Notes: generated from the letters alone by a model not told the origin. Shown: positions 43,190-53,412, numbered from the stretch's first letter. The stretch is 64,000 nucleotides of DNA from Agromyces marinus (GCF_021442325.1 NZ_CP087879.1:248001-312000); one strand, 5' to 3'. A program made the numbers and translations.

Positions 43190-44029
43190 ATGAGAATCGC
43201 CCGCGTCCTGATCGACGGCCGACCGCGCATCCTGGTGCAGGACGGGGCATCCGCCCGCCTGGCACCGGCCGACCACCCCGACGATGCGCTCGCGGCCATC
43301 GAATCCGTTCGAACCGGCGCCGCCGCAGGCTGGACCGAGACCGAGATCGGCGAGGTCGAGTTCCTTGCGCCCGTCGCCGGCGCGGGCAAGATGATCGCGG
43401 TCGGGCTGAACTACGTCGACCACACCGCCGAGACCGGAATCACGCAGCCGGAGCGCCCCCTCACGTTCGCCAAGTACCCGACCTCGATCACCGGACCCAC
43501 CGCCGATGTCGTCGTTCCCGACCACGTCACGCAGGGAGTCGACTTCGAGGCCGAACTCACCCTCCTGATCGGTCGGCGCTGCGGCGGTTCGACGCCGGCG
43601 ACGCTCGACGACGTTGCGGCGTACACGGTCGCCAACGACGTCTCGGCGCGAGACGTGCAGTTCGGCGACGTCCAGTGGACGAGGGGCAAGTCGTTCGATA
43701 CGTTCACCCCCCTCGGACCCTGGCTCGTGACCGCCGACGAGTTCGGCGACCCCAAGGGCCACCGGATCTACGCGGACGTCGACGGAGAGCTGCTCCAGGA
43801 AGACGACACCGCCGAGATGATCTTCGACGTGCCGACGATCCTCGAGTTCGTCAGCGACGGCGTCACCCTCGAACCCGGCGACCTCATCCTCACGGGCACG
43901 CCCGCCGGGGCGGGCGGCTTCCGCACTCCGCCGCGCTACCTGCAGCACGGCCAGGTGGTCACCGTCGGCGTCGAGGGGATCGGCGAACTGCGCAACCGCG
44001 TCGTCTACCGCTCGCGACTGGCCGCCTAG
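43190..44029 (+). CDS. Fumarylacetoacetate hydrolase (FAH) family protein
   Basis: The 279-residue protein has the FAH core: MIAVGLNYVDHTAETG, metal ligands in VDFEAELTLLIGRRC, NDVSARDVQFGDVQWTRGKS, and LTGTPAGAGGF. Members cleave or hydrate acylpyruvates; in non-phosphorylating sugar-acid pathways they hydrolyse 2,4-diketo-3-deoxy acids to pyruvate plus a hydroxyacid. AAGGAG lies 7 nt before ATG 43190. Association with an IlvD/Edd dehydratase in the same operon favours the sugar-acid role. Confidence 0.9.
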   Translation: MRIARVLIDGRPRILVQDGASARLAPADHPDDALAAIESVRTGAAAGWTETEIGEVEFLAPVAGAGKMIAVGLNYVDHTAETGITQPERPLTFAKYPTSITGPTADVVVPDHVTQGVDFEAELTLLIGRRCGGSTPATLDDVAAYTVANDVSARDVQFGDVQWTRGKSFDTFTPLGPWLVTADEFGDPKGHRIYADVDGELLQEDDTAEMIFDVPTILEFVSDGVTLEPGDLILTGTPAGAGGFRTPPRYLQHGQVVTVGVEGIGELRNRVVYRSRLAA

Positions 44030-44061
44030 ACCGCACGACGAACGAACTGCAAAGGAGCATC

Positions 44062-45429
44062 ATGACCACCGAACGCCGCGTCCTCGTCCTCATCGGCGCA
44101 GGGTCCGCCGTCTTCACCCGCGGCCTCCTCGCCGACCTCATCGGGGCGGAAGACCTCGGCGCATGGGAGATCCGTCTCGTCGACGTCGACCCGGTCGCAC
44201 TGGACGTGGCCGCCGACCTGGCCGAATCCATGGTCGCGGCCCGCGGCGTCGGCGAGACCATCCGCGTCGTCCGCAGCACCGATCGTCGAAGCGTGCTCCG
44301 CGGCGCGGACTTCATCGTCACGTGCGTCGGGGTCGGAGGCCGGGCGGCCTGGCAGCTCGACCACGAGATCGTCCAGAAGCACGGCATCTACCAGCCCGTC
44401 GGCGACTCGATCATGCCGGGCGGCATCTCGAGGCTGCTCCGCACCACTCCCGTCCTGGTCGAGATCTCGCGCGACATCGCCGAACTCGCGCCCGACGCGT
44501 TCTTCTTCAACTACTCCAACCCGATGACCGCGAACGTGCAGGCCATCCACCAGGAGAGCGGGCTCGACGTCGTCGGCCTCTGCCACGGCATGCACCACAT
44601 CCAGCGCGAGCTCGCGCAGCTGATCGACGCGCCGTTCGATCGCACGTCGACGCTGTACGCCGGAATCAACCACCTCACCTTCATCTACGACTTCCGCCTC
44701 GACGGGCGGGACGCCTGGCCCATGATCCGCGAGCGCGTCGAACGCGAACTCGCCGAGGTCCCCGACCCCGACGACATCGGCAACATCTTCTACGACAAGC
44801 CCACGGCCTGGCACAATCCCTTCGCCTGGGAGCTGTTCGAACGATACGGAGCGTTCGCTGCTGCCGGCGACCGCCACGTGGTCGAGTTCTTCCCCGAGCG
44901 GTTCGCCGACGGCGACTACTACGGCAAGAAGCTCGGCATCGACGCGTTCTCGCTCCCCGAGATCCTGGAATGGGGCGAGAACCGGTACCAGGGGATGAAG
45001 CGGCAGGCGCTCGGCGAGGAGCCGCTGGACCAGTCGATCTTCGATCGATCGGGCGGCGAGCAGGAGCAGCTGATCGCGATCATCCGTTCCATCACGTTCG
45101 ACTCGCGCGAGATGTTCAGCTGCAACGTCGTCAACAAGGGCCTCGTGCCCGGCCTGCCCGACTGGTCCGCAGTCGAGATCCCCGGTGTCGCGACGGCCCG
45201 CGGCATCCGCCCCATCGAGGTCCCCGACCTCGGCAAGCCGCTCACCGCGATCCTCGCTCGTCGCCTCACCTCGGTCGACCTCGCGGTCGAAGCCGCGCTG
45301 ACCGGTGACCGCGACCTCGTCGTCGAGGCGATGATCGCCGACGGCGCCGTCTTCGACGCCGACAGGGCCGCGGCGCTCACCGACGACCTCGTCTCCGCCC
45401 AGGCGCAGTACCTGCCGAGGTTCGCGTGA
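44062..45429 (+). CDS. Glycoside hydrolase family 4 (candidate alpha-glucuronidase/uronidase)
   Basis: The 455-residue NAD- and Mn-dependent glycosidase has a Rossmann start VLVLIGAGSAVFTRGLLADL, FNYSNPMTANVQAIH, the Mn-ligand cysteine in GLCHGMHH and a histidine in AGINHLTFIYDF. GH4 cuts by an oxidation-elimination-addition route. The CHG form of the cysteine motif is the one I associate with alpha-glucuronidases, rather than CHE/CHS or the CN/CD forms of 6-phospho-specific members. AAAGGAG lies 7 nt before ATG 44062. The substrate is inference. Confidence 0.88.
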   Translation: MTTERRVLVLIGAGSAVFTRGLLADLIGAEDLGAWEIRLVDVDPVALDVAADLAESMVAARGVGETIRVVRSTDRRSVLRGADFIVTCVGVGGRAAWQLDHEIVQKHGIYQPVGDSIMPGGISRLLRTTPVLVEISRDIAELAPDAFFFNYSNPMTANVQAIHQESGLDVVGLCHGMHHIQRELAQLIDAPFDRTSTLYAGINHLTFIYDFRLDGRDAWPMIRERVERELAEVPDPDDIGNIFYDKPTAWHNPFAWELFERYGAFAAAGDRHVVEFFPERFADGDYYGKKLGIDAFSLPEILEWGENRYQGMKRQALGEEPLDQSIFDRSGGEQEQLIAIIRSITFDSREMFSCNVVNKGLVPGLPDWSAVEIPGVATARGIRPIEVPDLGKPLTAILARRLTSVDLAVEAALTGDRDLVVEAMIADGAVFDADRAAALTDDLVSAQAQYLPRFA

Positions 45430-47249
45430 GCGCTCGCAACCTGGGCAAGGAGGAGCGCGAGGCGCGCGCGGCGGCCGACGCCGCGGAGGCAGAGTTCGCG
45501 GGCCGCTCGGGCGTGCCGACCCGGGAATGGGGCGATGGCCTTCGCTCGCAGCAGTGGTTCGGTGCCGACGGCAAGACGGGCTTCATGCACCGGTCGTGGC
45601 TTCGGAGCGAGGGACTTCCCGACGACACGTTCCGCGGGCGGCCGATCATCGGCATCGCCAACTCGTGGAGCGAGCTGACCAGTTGCAACATCCACCTCCG
45701 GGCGCTCGCCGAGCACGTCAAGCGAGGGATCTGGCAGGCCGGCGGCGTGCCGTTCGAGTTCCCGACGACCTCGGCCGGCGAGCCCATCGTCCGGCCCACG
45801 GCGATGCTGTTGCGCAACCTGATGGCGATGGACCTCGAGGAGACCCTCCGGGCGAATCCGCTCGACGGCGTCGTACTCATGGCCGGGTGCGACAAGACGA
45901 CGCCCGCGTACCTGATGGGTGCGGCATCCGTCGATCTGCCCGCGCTGCTCATCACGGGCGGGCCGATGCTCAACGGCAAGCACCGGGGAACCGACATCGG
46001 GTCGGGAACATCGGTGTGGAAGTTCACCGAGGCGTACCGCGCCGGGCTCATGGACGATACGGCGATCACCGAGGCCGAGGGCTGCATGGCACGCAGCCAG
46101 GGCCACTGCCAGACGATGGGCACGGCATCGACGATGGCGTGCGTGTCGGAGTACATGGGCATGCAGTTGCCCGGTACCGCCTCGCTTCCGGCCAACGACT
46201 CCCGCCGCGCCACTGCGGCGCACCTCGCGGGCCGACGCATCGTGCAGATGGTCGAAGAAGACCTGCGTCCGTCCAAGATCCTCACTCGGAAGGCGTTCGA
46301 GAACGGCGTCCGAGCGAACGCGGCGCTGGGCGGCTCGACCAACGCGGTCATCCATCTGCTCGCACTCGCTCGACGCGTGGGCGTCGAACTGACGCTCGAC
46401 GACTTCGACACGCTCGTGCGCGACATCCCCGTCCTCGCCGACCTCATGCCGAGCGGCCGCTTCCTCATGGAGGACTTCGAGTACGCCGGGGGCACGGCCG
46501 GATTCGCCGAGACGCTCGGAGACCTGCTGCACCGGGATGCGCTCACGGTCACCGGCACGACGCTCGGCGAGAACTACTCCGGCGCCGAGGTGTTCGACCG
46601 CGAGGTCATCCGGCCGCTGGAGAACCCGGTCAAGCCGGTCGGGTCGGGCATCGCCGTCCTTCGCGGCAACCTCGCCCCGCGTGGTGCCGTGATCAAGCAG
46701 TCGGCGGCAGACCCCGAGCTCATGCAGCACTCCGGGCGCGCGCTCGTCTGGGATTCGCTGCAGGACTACCTCCGCGACGCCGACGACCCCGAGCTGGACG
46801 TCGAGCCCGAAGACATCCTCATCGTGCGCAACGTGGGTCCGAAGGGCTACCCCGGCATGCCGGAGGTCGGCAACCTCGCGCTCCCGCGCAAGATCCTCGC
46901 GTCGGGGGTCACCGACATGGTGCGCATCTCGGACGCGCGGATGAGCGGGACCTCGTACGGCACCGTCATCCTCCACGTGGTGCCCGAGGCGGCGGCGGGC
47001 GGCCCGCTCGCGCTCGTGCAGACCGGCGACCGCGTCACGATCGATGTCGCAGGTCGCTCGCTGCACATGCACGTCTCCGACGAGGAGCTCGAACAGCGTC
47101 GCACGCAGTGGCAGCCGCGAACGGTCCCGGGCAGTGAACGCGGGTGGACCCGGCTCTACATCGATCACGTCACCCAGGCCGACGAGGGGCTCGATCTCGA
47201 CTTCCTCCAGGGTCGCAGCGGTGCAGCCGTCGGGCCGCAGGCGTTCTGA
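45426..47249 (+). CDS. IlvD/Edd-family sugar-acid dehydratase
   Basis: The 607-residue protein has the iron-sulfur cysteines expected of the family in NSWSELTSCN, MAGCDKTTPA and SQGHCQTMGTAS, and the conserved ANAALGGSTNAVIHL and GYPGMPEVGNLALPRK. It resembles pentonate/hexonate dehydratases (arabinonate, xylonate or gluconate type) more than branched-chain IlvD. It would dehydrate an aldonate to a 2-keto-3-deoxy acid. GTG 45426 overlaps the GH4 stop (GTGA). Confidence 0.9.
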   Translation: MSARNLGKEEREARAAADAAEAEFAGRSGVPTREWGDGLRSQQWFGADGKTGFMHRSWLRSEGLPDDTFRGRPIIGIANSWSELTSCNIHLRALAEHVKRGIWQAGGVPFEFPTTSAGEPIVRPTAMLLRNLMAMDLEETLRANPLDGVVLMAGCDKTTPAYLMGAASVDLPALLITGGPMLNGKHRGTDIGSGTSVWKFTEAYRAGLMDDTAITEAEGCMARSQGHCQTMGTASTMACVSEYMGMQLPGTASLPANDSRRATAAHLAGRRIVQMVEEDLRPSKILTRKAFENGVRANAALGGSTNAVIHLLALARRVGVELTLDDFDTLVRDIPVLADLMPSGRFLMEDFEYAGGTAGFAETLGDLLHRDALTVTGTTLGENYSGAEVFDREVIRPLENPVKPVGSGIAVLRGNLAPRGAVIKQSAADPELMQHSGRALVWDSLQDYLRDADDPELDVEPEDILIVRNVGPKGYPGMPEVGNLALPRKILASGVTDMVRISDARMSGTSYGTVILHVVPEAAAGGPLALVQTGDRVTIDVAGRSLHMHVSDEELEQRRTQWQPRTVPGSERGWTRLYIDHVTQADEGLDLDFLQGRSGAAVGPQAF

Positions 47250-47743
47250 TGGGCGCCTCGGCGCAGCAGGTGCGGCCGTCGATCCTCGTGATCGGCGCAT
47301 CGGGGGTGCTGGCACCAGCCGTCGAGGCGCTCCGCCTCGACGCGCGCGTGACCGGAATCTCCCTGACCCGCCCCGCGCCGGACGGCGTCGAGTCGATCCT
47401 CGTCAACGCATCCGACCCCGTCGCGCTCGGCAGCGCCCTGGCCGGCAGGAGCTGGTCGGCAGCGGTCGTCTACGCACCGGCTGTCACCCGTGACACGCTG
47501 GCCATCATCGCTGCCGCATCCTCACGGCGCGCCGTCGTGGTGCGGACGAGCGACGCCGTCGATCCCGCCCACGGGGCCGTCGACGTTCCGGCGGACACAC
47601 TGCAGCTCGGCTGGGCCGTCGAGCCCGACGGGCGGCGGCGGTGGCATTCGGCCGAGGAGATCTCCGCGGCTGCGCTCGAGGTCCTCTCGGACGGCGTCGG
47701 ACGGGTGCTCGGCGCGATCCGTCCCTGGGAGGAACGCCCGTGA
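47249..47743 (+). CDS. Hypothetical Rossmann-like protein, 164 residues
   Basis: It starts VRPSILVIGASGVLAPAVEALR, a glycine-rich strand-loop-helix like a dinucleotide-binding motif, but at 164 residues it is too short for a full SDR enzyme and lacks a YxxxK pair. It overlaps the dehydratase stop by one base (TGATG) and the kinase start by four. It may be a small accessory protein or a reduced dehydrogenase of the pathway. No known function is recognised. Confidence 0.65.
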   Translation: MGASAQQVRPSILVIGASGVLAPAVEALRLDARVTGISLTRPAPDGVESILVNASDPVALGSALAGRSWSAAVVYAPAVTRDTLAIIAAASSRRAVVVRTSDAVDPAHGAVDVPADTLQLGWAVEPDGRRRWHSAEEISAAALEVLSDGVGRVLGAIRPWEERP

Positions 47744-48648
47744 TCGCGGCCGTCGCCCTCTCGCCCAGTCTGGATGTCACCTACGAGGTCGATCGGCTTC
47801 AGCGCGGCGGCATCGCGCGACCGGTCCGGGTGACGCGCGTGCCGGGCGGCAAGGCGCTCAACATGGCGCGCGTCGCCGCCGCGGTGGGTGCGGACGTTCG
47901 CGCCATCGCGCCGCTTGGCGGCGGAATCGGTCGTGAGATCGCCGCGATGCTCGAGCACGAACCGCTCGAGGCGACGGTGGTCGAGACCTCGGGCGAGACC
48001 CGGACGTGCATCGCGATCGTCGAGCGCGACGGCGGTGCGTCCAGCACCGACATCTACGAGCGATCCGCCCCGTTCTCCGCGCCCGACTGGACGGCGTGCA
48101 GGGCGGCCGTCGCGGAGCTCCGCGACGCGCAGCCGACGTGGATCGCGCTTGCGGGCTCGGTGCCGGACGGCGTCCCGCTGCCGGATCTCGCCGAGGCGTT
48201 GAGCCTGGGTGCATCGACCGGCGCGAGGATCGGCCTGGATGCGTCAGGAGCCGTGCTCCGGGAGCTCATCCCCGTCGCGAGCCTCGTCAAGGTCAACCGA
48301 GCAGAGGCCGAGGAGCTCATCGGCGAGCCGCTCGCCGACGCCGGCACCGCATGCGCGGCGCTGGCCGACCGATGGATGGTCGATTCCGTCGTCACCGACG
48401 GGATCGCAGGAGCGGCGGCGCTGATCGCCGGGGTCGAGTACGCCGTGCCGCCTCCGACCGCTCCGGGGAGGTTCTCGGCCGGGAGCGGGGACGCGTTCTT
48501 CGGTGGATTGCTGGCGTCCCTCGACCGCGGCTCGGAGGTCGAGGTCGCGCTCAGGTCCGCACGGGATGCCGCGGAGCGGAACGCCGCCGTGCCGGGCGCC
48601 GGGCGGCTCGTTCCACCCGGGGCGACCGACGCGCCCCTCACCCCTTGA
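47740..48648 (+). CDS. 1-phosphofructokinase/LacC-type hexose-phosphate kinase (PfkB family)
   Basis: The 302-residue protein has the LacC/FruK start VALSPSLDVTYEVDRLQRGG, GGKALNMARVAAAVGADVRA, and the catalytic signature GRFSAGSGDAFFGGLLASL (Asp in GSGD; usual GAGD). It would phosphorylate a sugar phosphate such as tagatose 6-phosphate or fructose 1-phosphate, whose product could be split by the aldolase at 40406. GTG 47740 follows GGGAGGAAC and overlaps the previous stop. Its 3' end overlaps the convergent lipid kinase by 11 nt. Confidence 0.88.
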   Translation: MIAAVALSPSLDVTYEVDRLQRGGIARPVRVTRVPGGKALNMARVAAAVGADVRAIAPLGGGIGREIAAMLEHEPLEATVVETSGETRTCIAIVERDGGASSTDIYERSAPFSAPDWTACRAAVAELRDAQPTWIALAGSVPDGVPLPDLAEALSLGASTGARIGLDASGAVLRELIPVASLVKVNRAEAEELIGEPLADAGTACAALADRWMVDSVVTDGIAGAAALIAGVEYAVPPPTAPGRFSAGSGDAFFGGLLASLDRGSEVEVALRSARDAAERNAAVPGAGRLVPPGATDAPLTP

Positions 48649-49636
48649 CGCGCACCACGAGCGACTTCGGCTCGATCGTGAACCGGGCCGCCGTGATCTC
48701 GCCCAGTGCGTCGCCGTCGACCTCGAACTCCTGTGCGGCGCCGTCGATGACGACGTCGATCGATCGGCCGGTCGCGTAGACGATGTCCCGGCTGCGGTTG
48801 CCGCCCGTGAGGTCGAGGTACTGCCGGCCGATCGCGGTCCTGCGGAGCACCCGGTTCTCCCAGGCGACCTTCCGCCACACGAGCAGCCACCGCCAGACGT
48901 TGCGCGGCTGGAGTCGCACGACGTCGAGTCGTCCGTCGTCGATCTCGGCGTCGGGGATGAGCTCGAGGTTCCCGGGCAGGTACCCGAGGTTCGCCACGAG
49001 CAGGCTCGACACGCGCGAGCGGTGGGTGCGGCCGTCGTCCATGCGGTGCGTGATGCGGAAGGGCTCGGAGTTCGGGATGGCGCGCAGCCCGGCGTCGACG
49101 TATGCGAGCCATCCGACGCGCTTCTTCAGCTCCGGGTCGGTCGTGGCCATCATCGCCGCGTCGATGCCGATGCCGCTCATGACGAGCGACACCTCGGTCT
49201 CGGTCGTGCCGTCCTCGCGGCGGACCCGGGCGCGCAGCACGTCGATCGCGCGATCGCGGCCGGTGAACGCGAGCCGCACGGCGCGCGGGATGTCGTTGAC
49301 CGGGAGCCCGAGGTTGCGGGCGAACAGGTTCCCCGTGCCGAGCGGCACGATCCCGACGGGGATCGGCTCGCCGTCCAGGCCCTCGGCGACCGAGCGCACG
49401 GTGCCGTCGCCGCCCGCGGCGATCACCAGGTCCGCGCCCGACTCGCGGGCCTCTCGGGCCTGCCCGGTGCCCGGATCCTCCTCGGTCGTCTCGATCCAGT
49501 CGATTCGCGTGTACCCGTGTTCGGCCGCGGTCCGGTCGATCGCGCGGCTCAGCTCGCCGACGCCGTCCTTCGACGGGTTCACGATCACCGCGACCCGTGA
49601 GCCCGCGGCATCCGCTCGCTTCGCGCCCCCACCCAT
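48638..49636 (-). CDS. Diacylglycerol kinase-family lipid kinase (DagK/YegS-like)
   Basis: The 332-residue soluble kinase has the nucleotide motif [31 protein letters not shown]-type loop ([16 protein letters not shown]) and [10 protein letters not shown], with a C-terminal beta-domain ending [14 protein letters not shown]. It phosphorylates diacylglycerol or a related lipid. ATG 49636 lies 6 nt after TAGATT (reverse strand), indicating a leaderless mRNA. It is divergent from serS. Confidence 0.9.
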   Translation of the reverse strand: MGGGAKRADAAGSRVAVIVNPSKDGVGELSRAIDRTAAEHGYTRIDWIETTEEDPGTGQAREARESGADLVIAAGGDGTVRSVAEGLDGEPIPVGIVPLGTGNLFARNLGLPVNDIPRAVRLAFTGRDRAIDVLRARVRREDGTTETEVSLVMSGIGIDAAMMATTDPELKKRVGWLAYVDAGLRAIPNSEPFRITHRMDDGRTHRSRVSSLLVANLGYLPGNLELIPDAEIDDGRLDVVRLQPRNVWRWLLVWRKVAWENRVLRRTAIGRQYLDLTGGNRSRDIVYATGRSIDVVIDGAAQEFEVDGDALGEITAARFTIEPKSLVVRVKG

Positions 49637-49642
49637 GGCTCG

Positions 49643-49721
49643 AATCTAGGCCATCGCGGCGGCCGGCGGGCAGCACCCGCGTCGCACCGCTCCCGAGGGC
49701 GACGGATGCCGCGACTACACT
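49643..49721. promoter_or_regulatory. Divergent leaderless-type -10 boxes (lipid kinase and serS)
   Basis: TAGATT (49643-49648, reverse strand) ends 6 nt before the lipid kinase ATG, and TACACT (49716-49721) ends 7 nt before the serS GTG at 49729. Neither gene has a Shine-Dalgarno sequence. Confidence 0.55.
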
Positions 49722-49728
49722 TGCACGG

Positions 49729-50997
49729 GTGATCGACCCCGTGCTGCTCCGCGAGAACCCCGACCTGGTCAAGCGCTCGCAAGAGGCGCGCGGCGAGTCT
49801 CCCGCCTTCGTCGACGACGCGGTGGCGGCCGATGCCGCCAGGCGCGCGGCGATCTCGTCGTTCGAGTCGTTGCGGGCCGAGCAGAACGCGTTCGGCAAGC
49901 GGGTCGCGAAGGCTCCGAAGGAGGAGAAGGCCGCGCTCGTCGCGCAGGCGCAGGAGCTCGCCGCGAAGGTCAAGCAGGCGAACGCGGATGCCACCTCCGC
50001 AGAGGAGGCGTTCACCACGGCGGTGCAGCGCATCGGCAACGTCGTCATCGACGGGGTCCCCGCCGGCGGCGAGGAGGACTTCGAGGTGCTCCGCGAGGTC
50101 GGCGCGATCCCGTCGTTCGGGTTCGAGCCGCGCGACCACCTCGAGCTGGGCGAACTGCTCGGGGCGATCGACATGCCGCGCGGGGCGAAGGTGTCGGGCT
50201 CCCGGTTCCACTTCCTCCGCGGCGTCGGCGCGCGCCTGCAGCTCGCGATCATGAACATGGGCCTCGACACGGCCATCGGCAACGGCTTCACCCCGCTCAT
50301 CACGCCGACGCTCGTGCGCCCCGAGGTCATGCAGGGCACCGGATTCCTCGGCGCGCACGCCGAGGAGGTGTACCACCTGCCCGACGACGACCTCTACCTG
50401 ACGGGCACGAGCGAGGTCGCGCTCGCCGGGTACCACGCAGACGAGATCCTCGACCTCTCCGACGGTCCCATCCGCTACGCGGGCTGGTCCACCTGCTACC
50501 GCCGTGAGGCCGGCAGCCACGGAAAGGACACGCGCGGCATCATCCGCGTGCACCAGTTCGACAAGCTCGAGATGTTCAGCTACGTCGACCCGGCCGATGC
50601 CGAGGCCGAGCACGAGCGGCTGCTCGCCTGGCAGGAGGAGATGCTGCAGGCGCTGGGCCTGACGTACCGCGTGATCGACGTCGCCGCCGGCGACCTCGGA
50701 TCGAGCGCCGCGCGCAAGTTCGACGTCGAGGCGTGGGTGCCGACGCAGCAGGCGTACCGAGAGCTCACGTCCACGTCGAACTGCACCACGTTCCAGGCGC
50801 GTCGCCTCGACATCCGCCACCGCACCGAGAGCGGGAAGACCGCTCCCGTCGCGACGCTGAACGGCACCCTCGCCACGACCCGCTGGCTCGTCGCCGTGCT
50901 CGAGACGCACCAGCAGGCGGACGGCTCGGTGGTGGTGCCCGAGCGGCTGCGCGGCTACCTGGGCGGCCTCGAGACGTTCGACCCCGTCGCACGATGA
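49729..50997 (+). CDS. serS: Serine-tRNA ligase
   Basis: The 422-residue class II synthetase has an N-terminal coiled-coil arm (about 25-105, [20 protein letters not shown]) that binds the long variable arm of tRNA-Ser. Catalytic motifs follow: [15 protein letters not shown], motif 2 [20 protein letters not shown], the [16 protein letters not shown] serine-binding region, and motif 3 with [18 protein letters not shown] 49729 begins the canonical N-terminus [12 protein letters not shown]. Two tRNA-Ser genes lie within 5.3 kb downstream. Confidence 0.97.
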   Translation: MIDPVLLRENPDLVKRSQEARGESPAFVDDAVAADAARRAAISSFESLRAEQNAFGKRVAKAPKEEKAALVAQAQELAAKVKQANADATSAEEAFTTAVQRIGNVVIDGVPAGGEEDFEVLREVGAIPSFGFEPRDHLELGELLGAIDMPRGAKVSGSRFHFLRGVGARLQLAIMNMGLDTAIGNGFTPLITPTLVRPEVMQGTGFLGAHAEEVYHLPDDDLYLTGTSEVALAGYHADEILDLSDGPIRYAGWSTCYRREAGSHGKDTRGIIRVHQFDKLEMFSYVDPADAEAEHERLLAWQEEMLQALGLTYRVIDVAAGDLGSSAARKFDVEAWVPTQQAYRELTSTSNCTTFQARRLDIRHRTESGKTAPVATLNGTLATTRWLVAVLETHQQADGSVVVPERLRGYLGGLETFDPVAR

Positions 50998-51806
50998 CCG
51001 CCGCACCCGGTCGGCGCTGGTTCGTCGCCCTCGACGTCGACGGCACCCTCATGCACGAGGACGAACGCATCGACGACGTGGTGGCCGAAGCCGTGGCATC
51101 CGCTGTCGCACGGGGCCACCTCGTCACGCTCGCGACCGGGCGGTCGTGGGCGACCACGCGGCCGGTCCTGGAACACCTCGGGCTCGAGCCCGAGTACGTG
51201 GTCACCGCCAACGGCGCGATCACGATGCGCCGCGACCCGGGGGCAGACGGCGGCTGGTCGCAGGCGCACGTCGAGACCTTCGACCCGAGCGACGCGCTCC
51301 GCAAGATCCGCGACGTGCTCCCCAGCGGGCGCTTCCTCGTCGAGCTGCCCGACGGCTACCGGCTCTACACGCGGGGGATGACCGACTGGAACCTCGATCG
51401 CGCGCGCGAGGTCGAGTTCGACGAACTGTTCGGCCAGGAGGCCACGCGCGTCGTCGCGACCAGCGTCGACCACGAGCTCGACGAGTTCTTCCGCATCGTC
51501 GAGCAGATGGGCCTGCATCACGTCAGCTACGCGATCGGGTGGACCGCGTGGCTCGACATCGCCCCCGACGGGGTGAACAAGGCGACCGCGCTCGAGCGCG
51601 TTCGCGGGTGGCTCGAGCTGCCGCTCGACCGGGTCATCGCGGTCGGCGACGGGCGCAACGACATCGAGATGTTCCACTGGGCGGGCTCGGCCGGGCGTGC
51701 GGTCGCGATGGGGCAGGCCCCGCCCGAGGTCGTCGCCGCCGCGAGCGAGCGCACGGGGGCGATCGACGAGGCCGGGCTCGTCGCGGTGCTCGACTCGCTG
51801 CCCTGA
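50994..51806 (+). CDS. HAD-superfamily hydrolase (Cof-type IIB)
   Basis: The 270-residue phosphatase has motif [16 protein letters not shown], motif [15 protein letters not shown] and motif [20 protein letters not shown], with a IIB cap between. Such enzymes dephosphorylate sugar phosphates, FMN or pyridoxal phosphate. ATG 50994 overlaps the serS stop (ATGA), so it is co-translated with serS; the substrate is unknown. Confidence 0.9.
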   Translation: MTAAPGRRWFVALDVDGTLMHEDERIDDVVAEAVASAVARGHLVTLATGRSWATTRPVLEHLGLEPEYVVTANGAITMRRDPGADGGWSQAHVETFDPSDALRKIRDVLPSGRFLVELPDGYRLYTRGMTDWNLDRAREVEFDELFGQEATRVVATSVDHELDEFFRIVEQMGLHHVSYAIGWTAWLDIAPDGVNKATALERVRGWLELPLDRVIAVGDGRNDIEMFHWAGSAGRAVAMGQAPPEVVAAASERTGAIDEAGLVAVLDSLP

Positions 51807-51877
51807 TCACACGCCGGACCAGGCCGTGACCGGCCGTTCCACGGCATGCGTCGGTAGGATCGCCCTCGGGGGCACGC

Positions 51878-53275
51878 GTGAGCGAACGGGTCGACGCACC
51901 GTCGGGCGACACGCCGTCTGCTGAGGACGGCGACGTCGTTCCCGTCGTGCTGTCGCCGCTGCTGCCGCCCCCGGCTCCGCCGAGGCCGCGACTTCCTGCG
52001 GTGCTGACGGATGCCGCGATCCCGCCGGCACGCCACGGGCGGCTCGCCCGTCGTGGTGCCGTGCGCGCGGCGCTCCGGGCGATCGGCAGCGGCCTGGCCG
52101 TGCTGCTCGTGGCATCCGTCGCGATCGTCGGGTACGCCATCGCCGACCTCGTCGCTCCGGTCGCGGCGAACCCGAGCGTGCAGTTCGAGAGCGAGCGCGT
52201 GCTCGACGCCGTGCCCGACATCGGCGCCATGGAGGGCGGGCTGAACTTCCTGCTCGTCGGCAGCGATCGCCGGCCCGAGGACGGATCGTTCGGGGATCCG
52301 CTCGTCGACTCCGCGGTGCTGAACGACGTCACGATGCTGCTGCACATCTCGGAGGACCACTCGCACGTCGAGGTCGTCAGCTTCCCGCGGGACATGCTCG
52401 TCGACGTGCCGTCGTGCCAGAACCCGGACGACCCCTCGACCGAGCTGTACGAGTTGTACGGCGTGAAGCTCAACACGGTGCTCGCCTACGGCGGGCTCTC
52501 CTGTGTGGGCCGGACGATCGAGGAGATCGTCGGCATCACGATCCCCGTGGGCGGGATGATCGAGTTCAAGGGCGTCGCGGCGCTCGCCGAGGCGGTGGGC
52601 GGCGTCGAGGTGTGCCTCACCGACCCGATCGACGATCCCTACTCGGGCCTGCGCCTCGAGGCGGGAACGCAGGAGATCACGGGGGCGACGGCGCTGGCCT
52701 TCCTGCGCACCCGGCACGCGGTCGGCGACGGCAGCGACCTCGCCCGCATCGCGGCCCAGCAGGCGTTCCTCGCGTCGCTCGCGCGGACCCTCCAGTCCGA
52801 CGGCACGCTCTCGGACCCGCTCAAGCTGTACTCCATCGCGCAGGCGGTGCTGAAGAACATGACCCTCTCGTCGGCCCTGCAGGACCCGGCGCGACTCGTC
52901 TCCGTCGCTCGCACCGTGCAGGACGTCGACCTGTCGAGGATCGTGTTCGTCCAGTACCCGACCGCGTACACCGCGGACTTCTCCGCGGTGGTGCCGACCG
53001 AGTCGGCGGAGGCCGTGAACCTCGCCCTGCAGCAGGACCGGCCGATGGGCATCGACCCCGAGGCGACCGACGACGCGTCGTTCGGCACGGTCGACGGTTC
53101 GGAACCGGTGCCCGGGACCGAGTCGCCCGATGACGGCGCGGCTGCGACGACCCCGCCGCCGACGGATGCCACGGCGCCGCCCGAGCCCACCGACGTCCCG
53201 GTCACGACGCTCCCGCCCGACGTGACGGGCCAGTCGGGCGCGGACGTTCGCTGCACGACCGCCAACGAGGGGTGA
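51878..53275 (+). CDS. LytR-CpsA-Psr (LCP) family wall-glycopolymer ligase, first paralogue
   Basis: The 465-residue type II membrane protein has a proline-rich cytoplasmic N-terminus, a membrane segment (GLAVLLVASVAIVGYAIADLV, about 71-91), and the extracellular LCP domain (about 115-370) with NFLLVGSDRRPED, VEVVSFPRDMLVDVP, VGGVEVCL, FLRTRHAVGDGSDLARI. A Thr/Pro-rich tail follows. LCP enzymes attach teichoic acid or arabinogalactan-like polymers to peptidoglycan from lipid carriers. GTG 51878 follows GGGGG; TAGGAT (51855-51860) is a likely -10 box. Confidence 0.9.
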   Translation: MSERVDAPSGDTPSAEDGDVVPVVLSPLLPPPAPPRPRLPAVLTDAAIPPARHGRLARRGAVRAALRAIGSGLAVLLVASVAIVGYAIADLVAPVAANPSVQFESERVLDAVPDIGAMEGGLNFLLVGSDRRPEDGSFGDPLVDSAVLNDVTMLLHISEDHSHVEVVSFPRDMLVDVPSCQNPDDPSTELYELYGVKLNTVLAYGGLSCVGRTIEEIVGITIPVGGMIEFKGVAALAEAVGGVEVCLTDPIDDPYSGLRLEAGTQEITGATALAFLRTRHAVGDGSDLARIAAQQAFLASLARTLQSDGTLSDPLKLYSIAQAVLKNMTLSSALQDPARLVSVARTVQDVDLSRIVFVQYPTAYTADFSAVVPTESAEAVNLALQQDRPMGIDPEATDDASFGTVDGSEPVPGTESPDDGAAATTPPPTDATAPPEPTDVPVTTLPPDVTGQSGADVRCTTANEG

Positions 53276-53412
53276 GCGGATGCCGCCGTGCAGCGGTGTC
53301 CCGGCGGTGGCTCAGCGCTCGCACAGCCAGGGCTGACAGGCTCGCTGGAATGCGCGTCGGATAGAATCGGGCGCGTTCGCGTGAGCGGCGCGCCCCCGGG
53401 CGTCGCGCGCAT

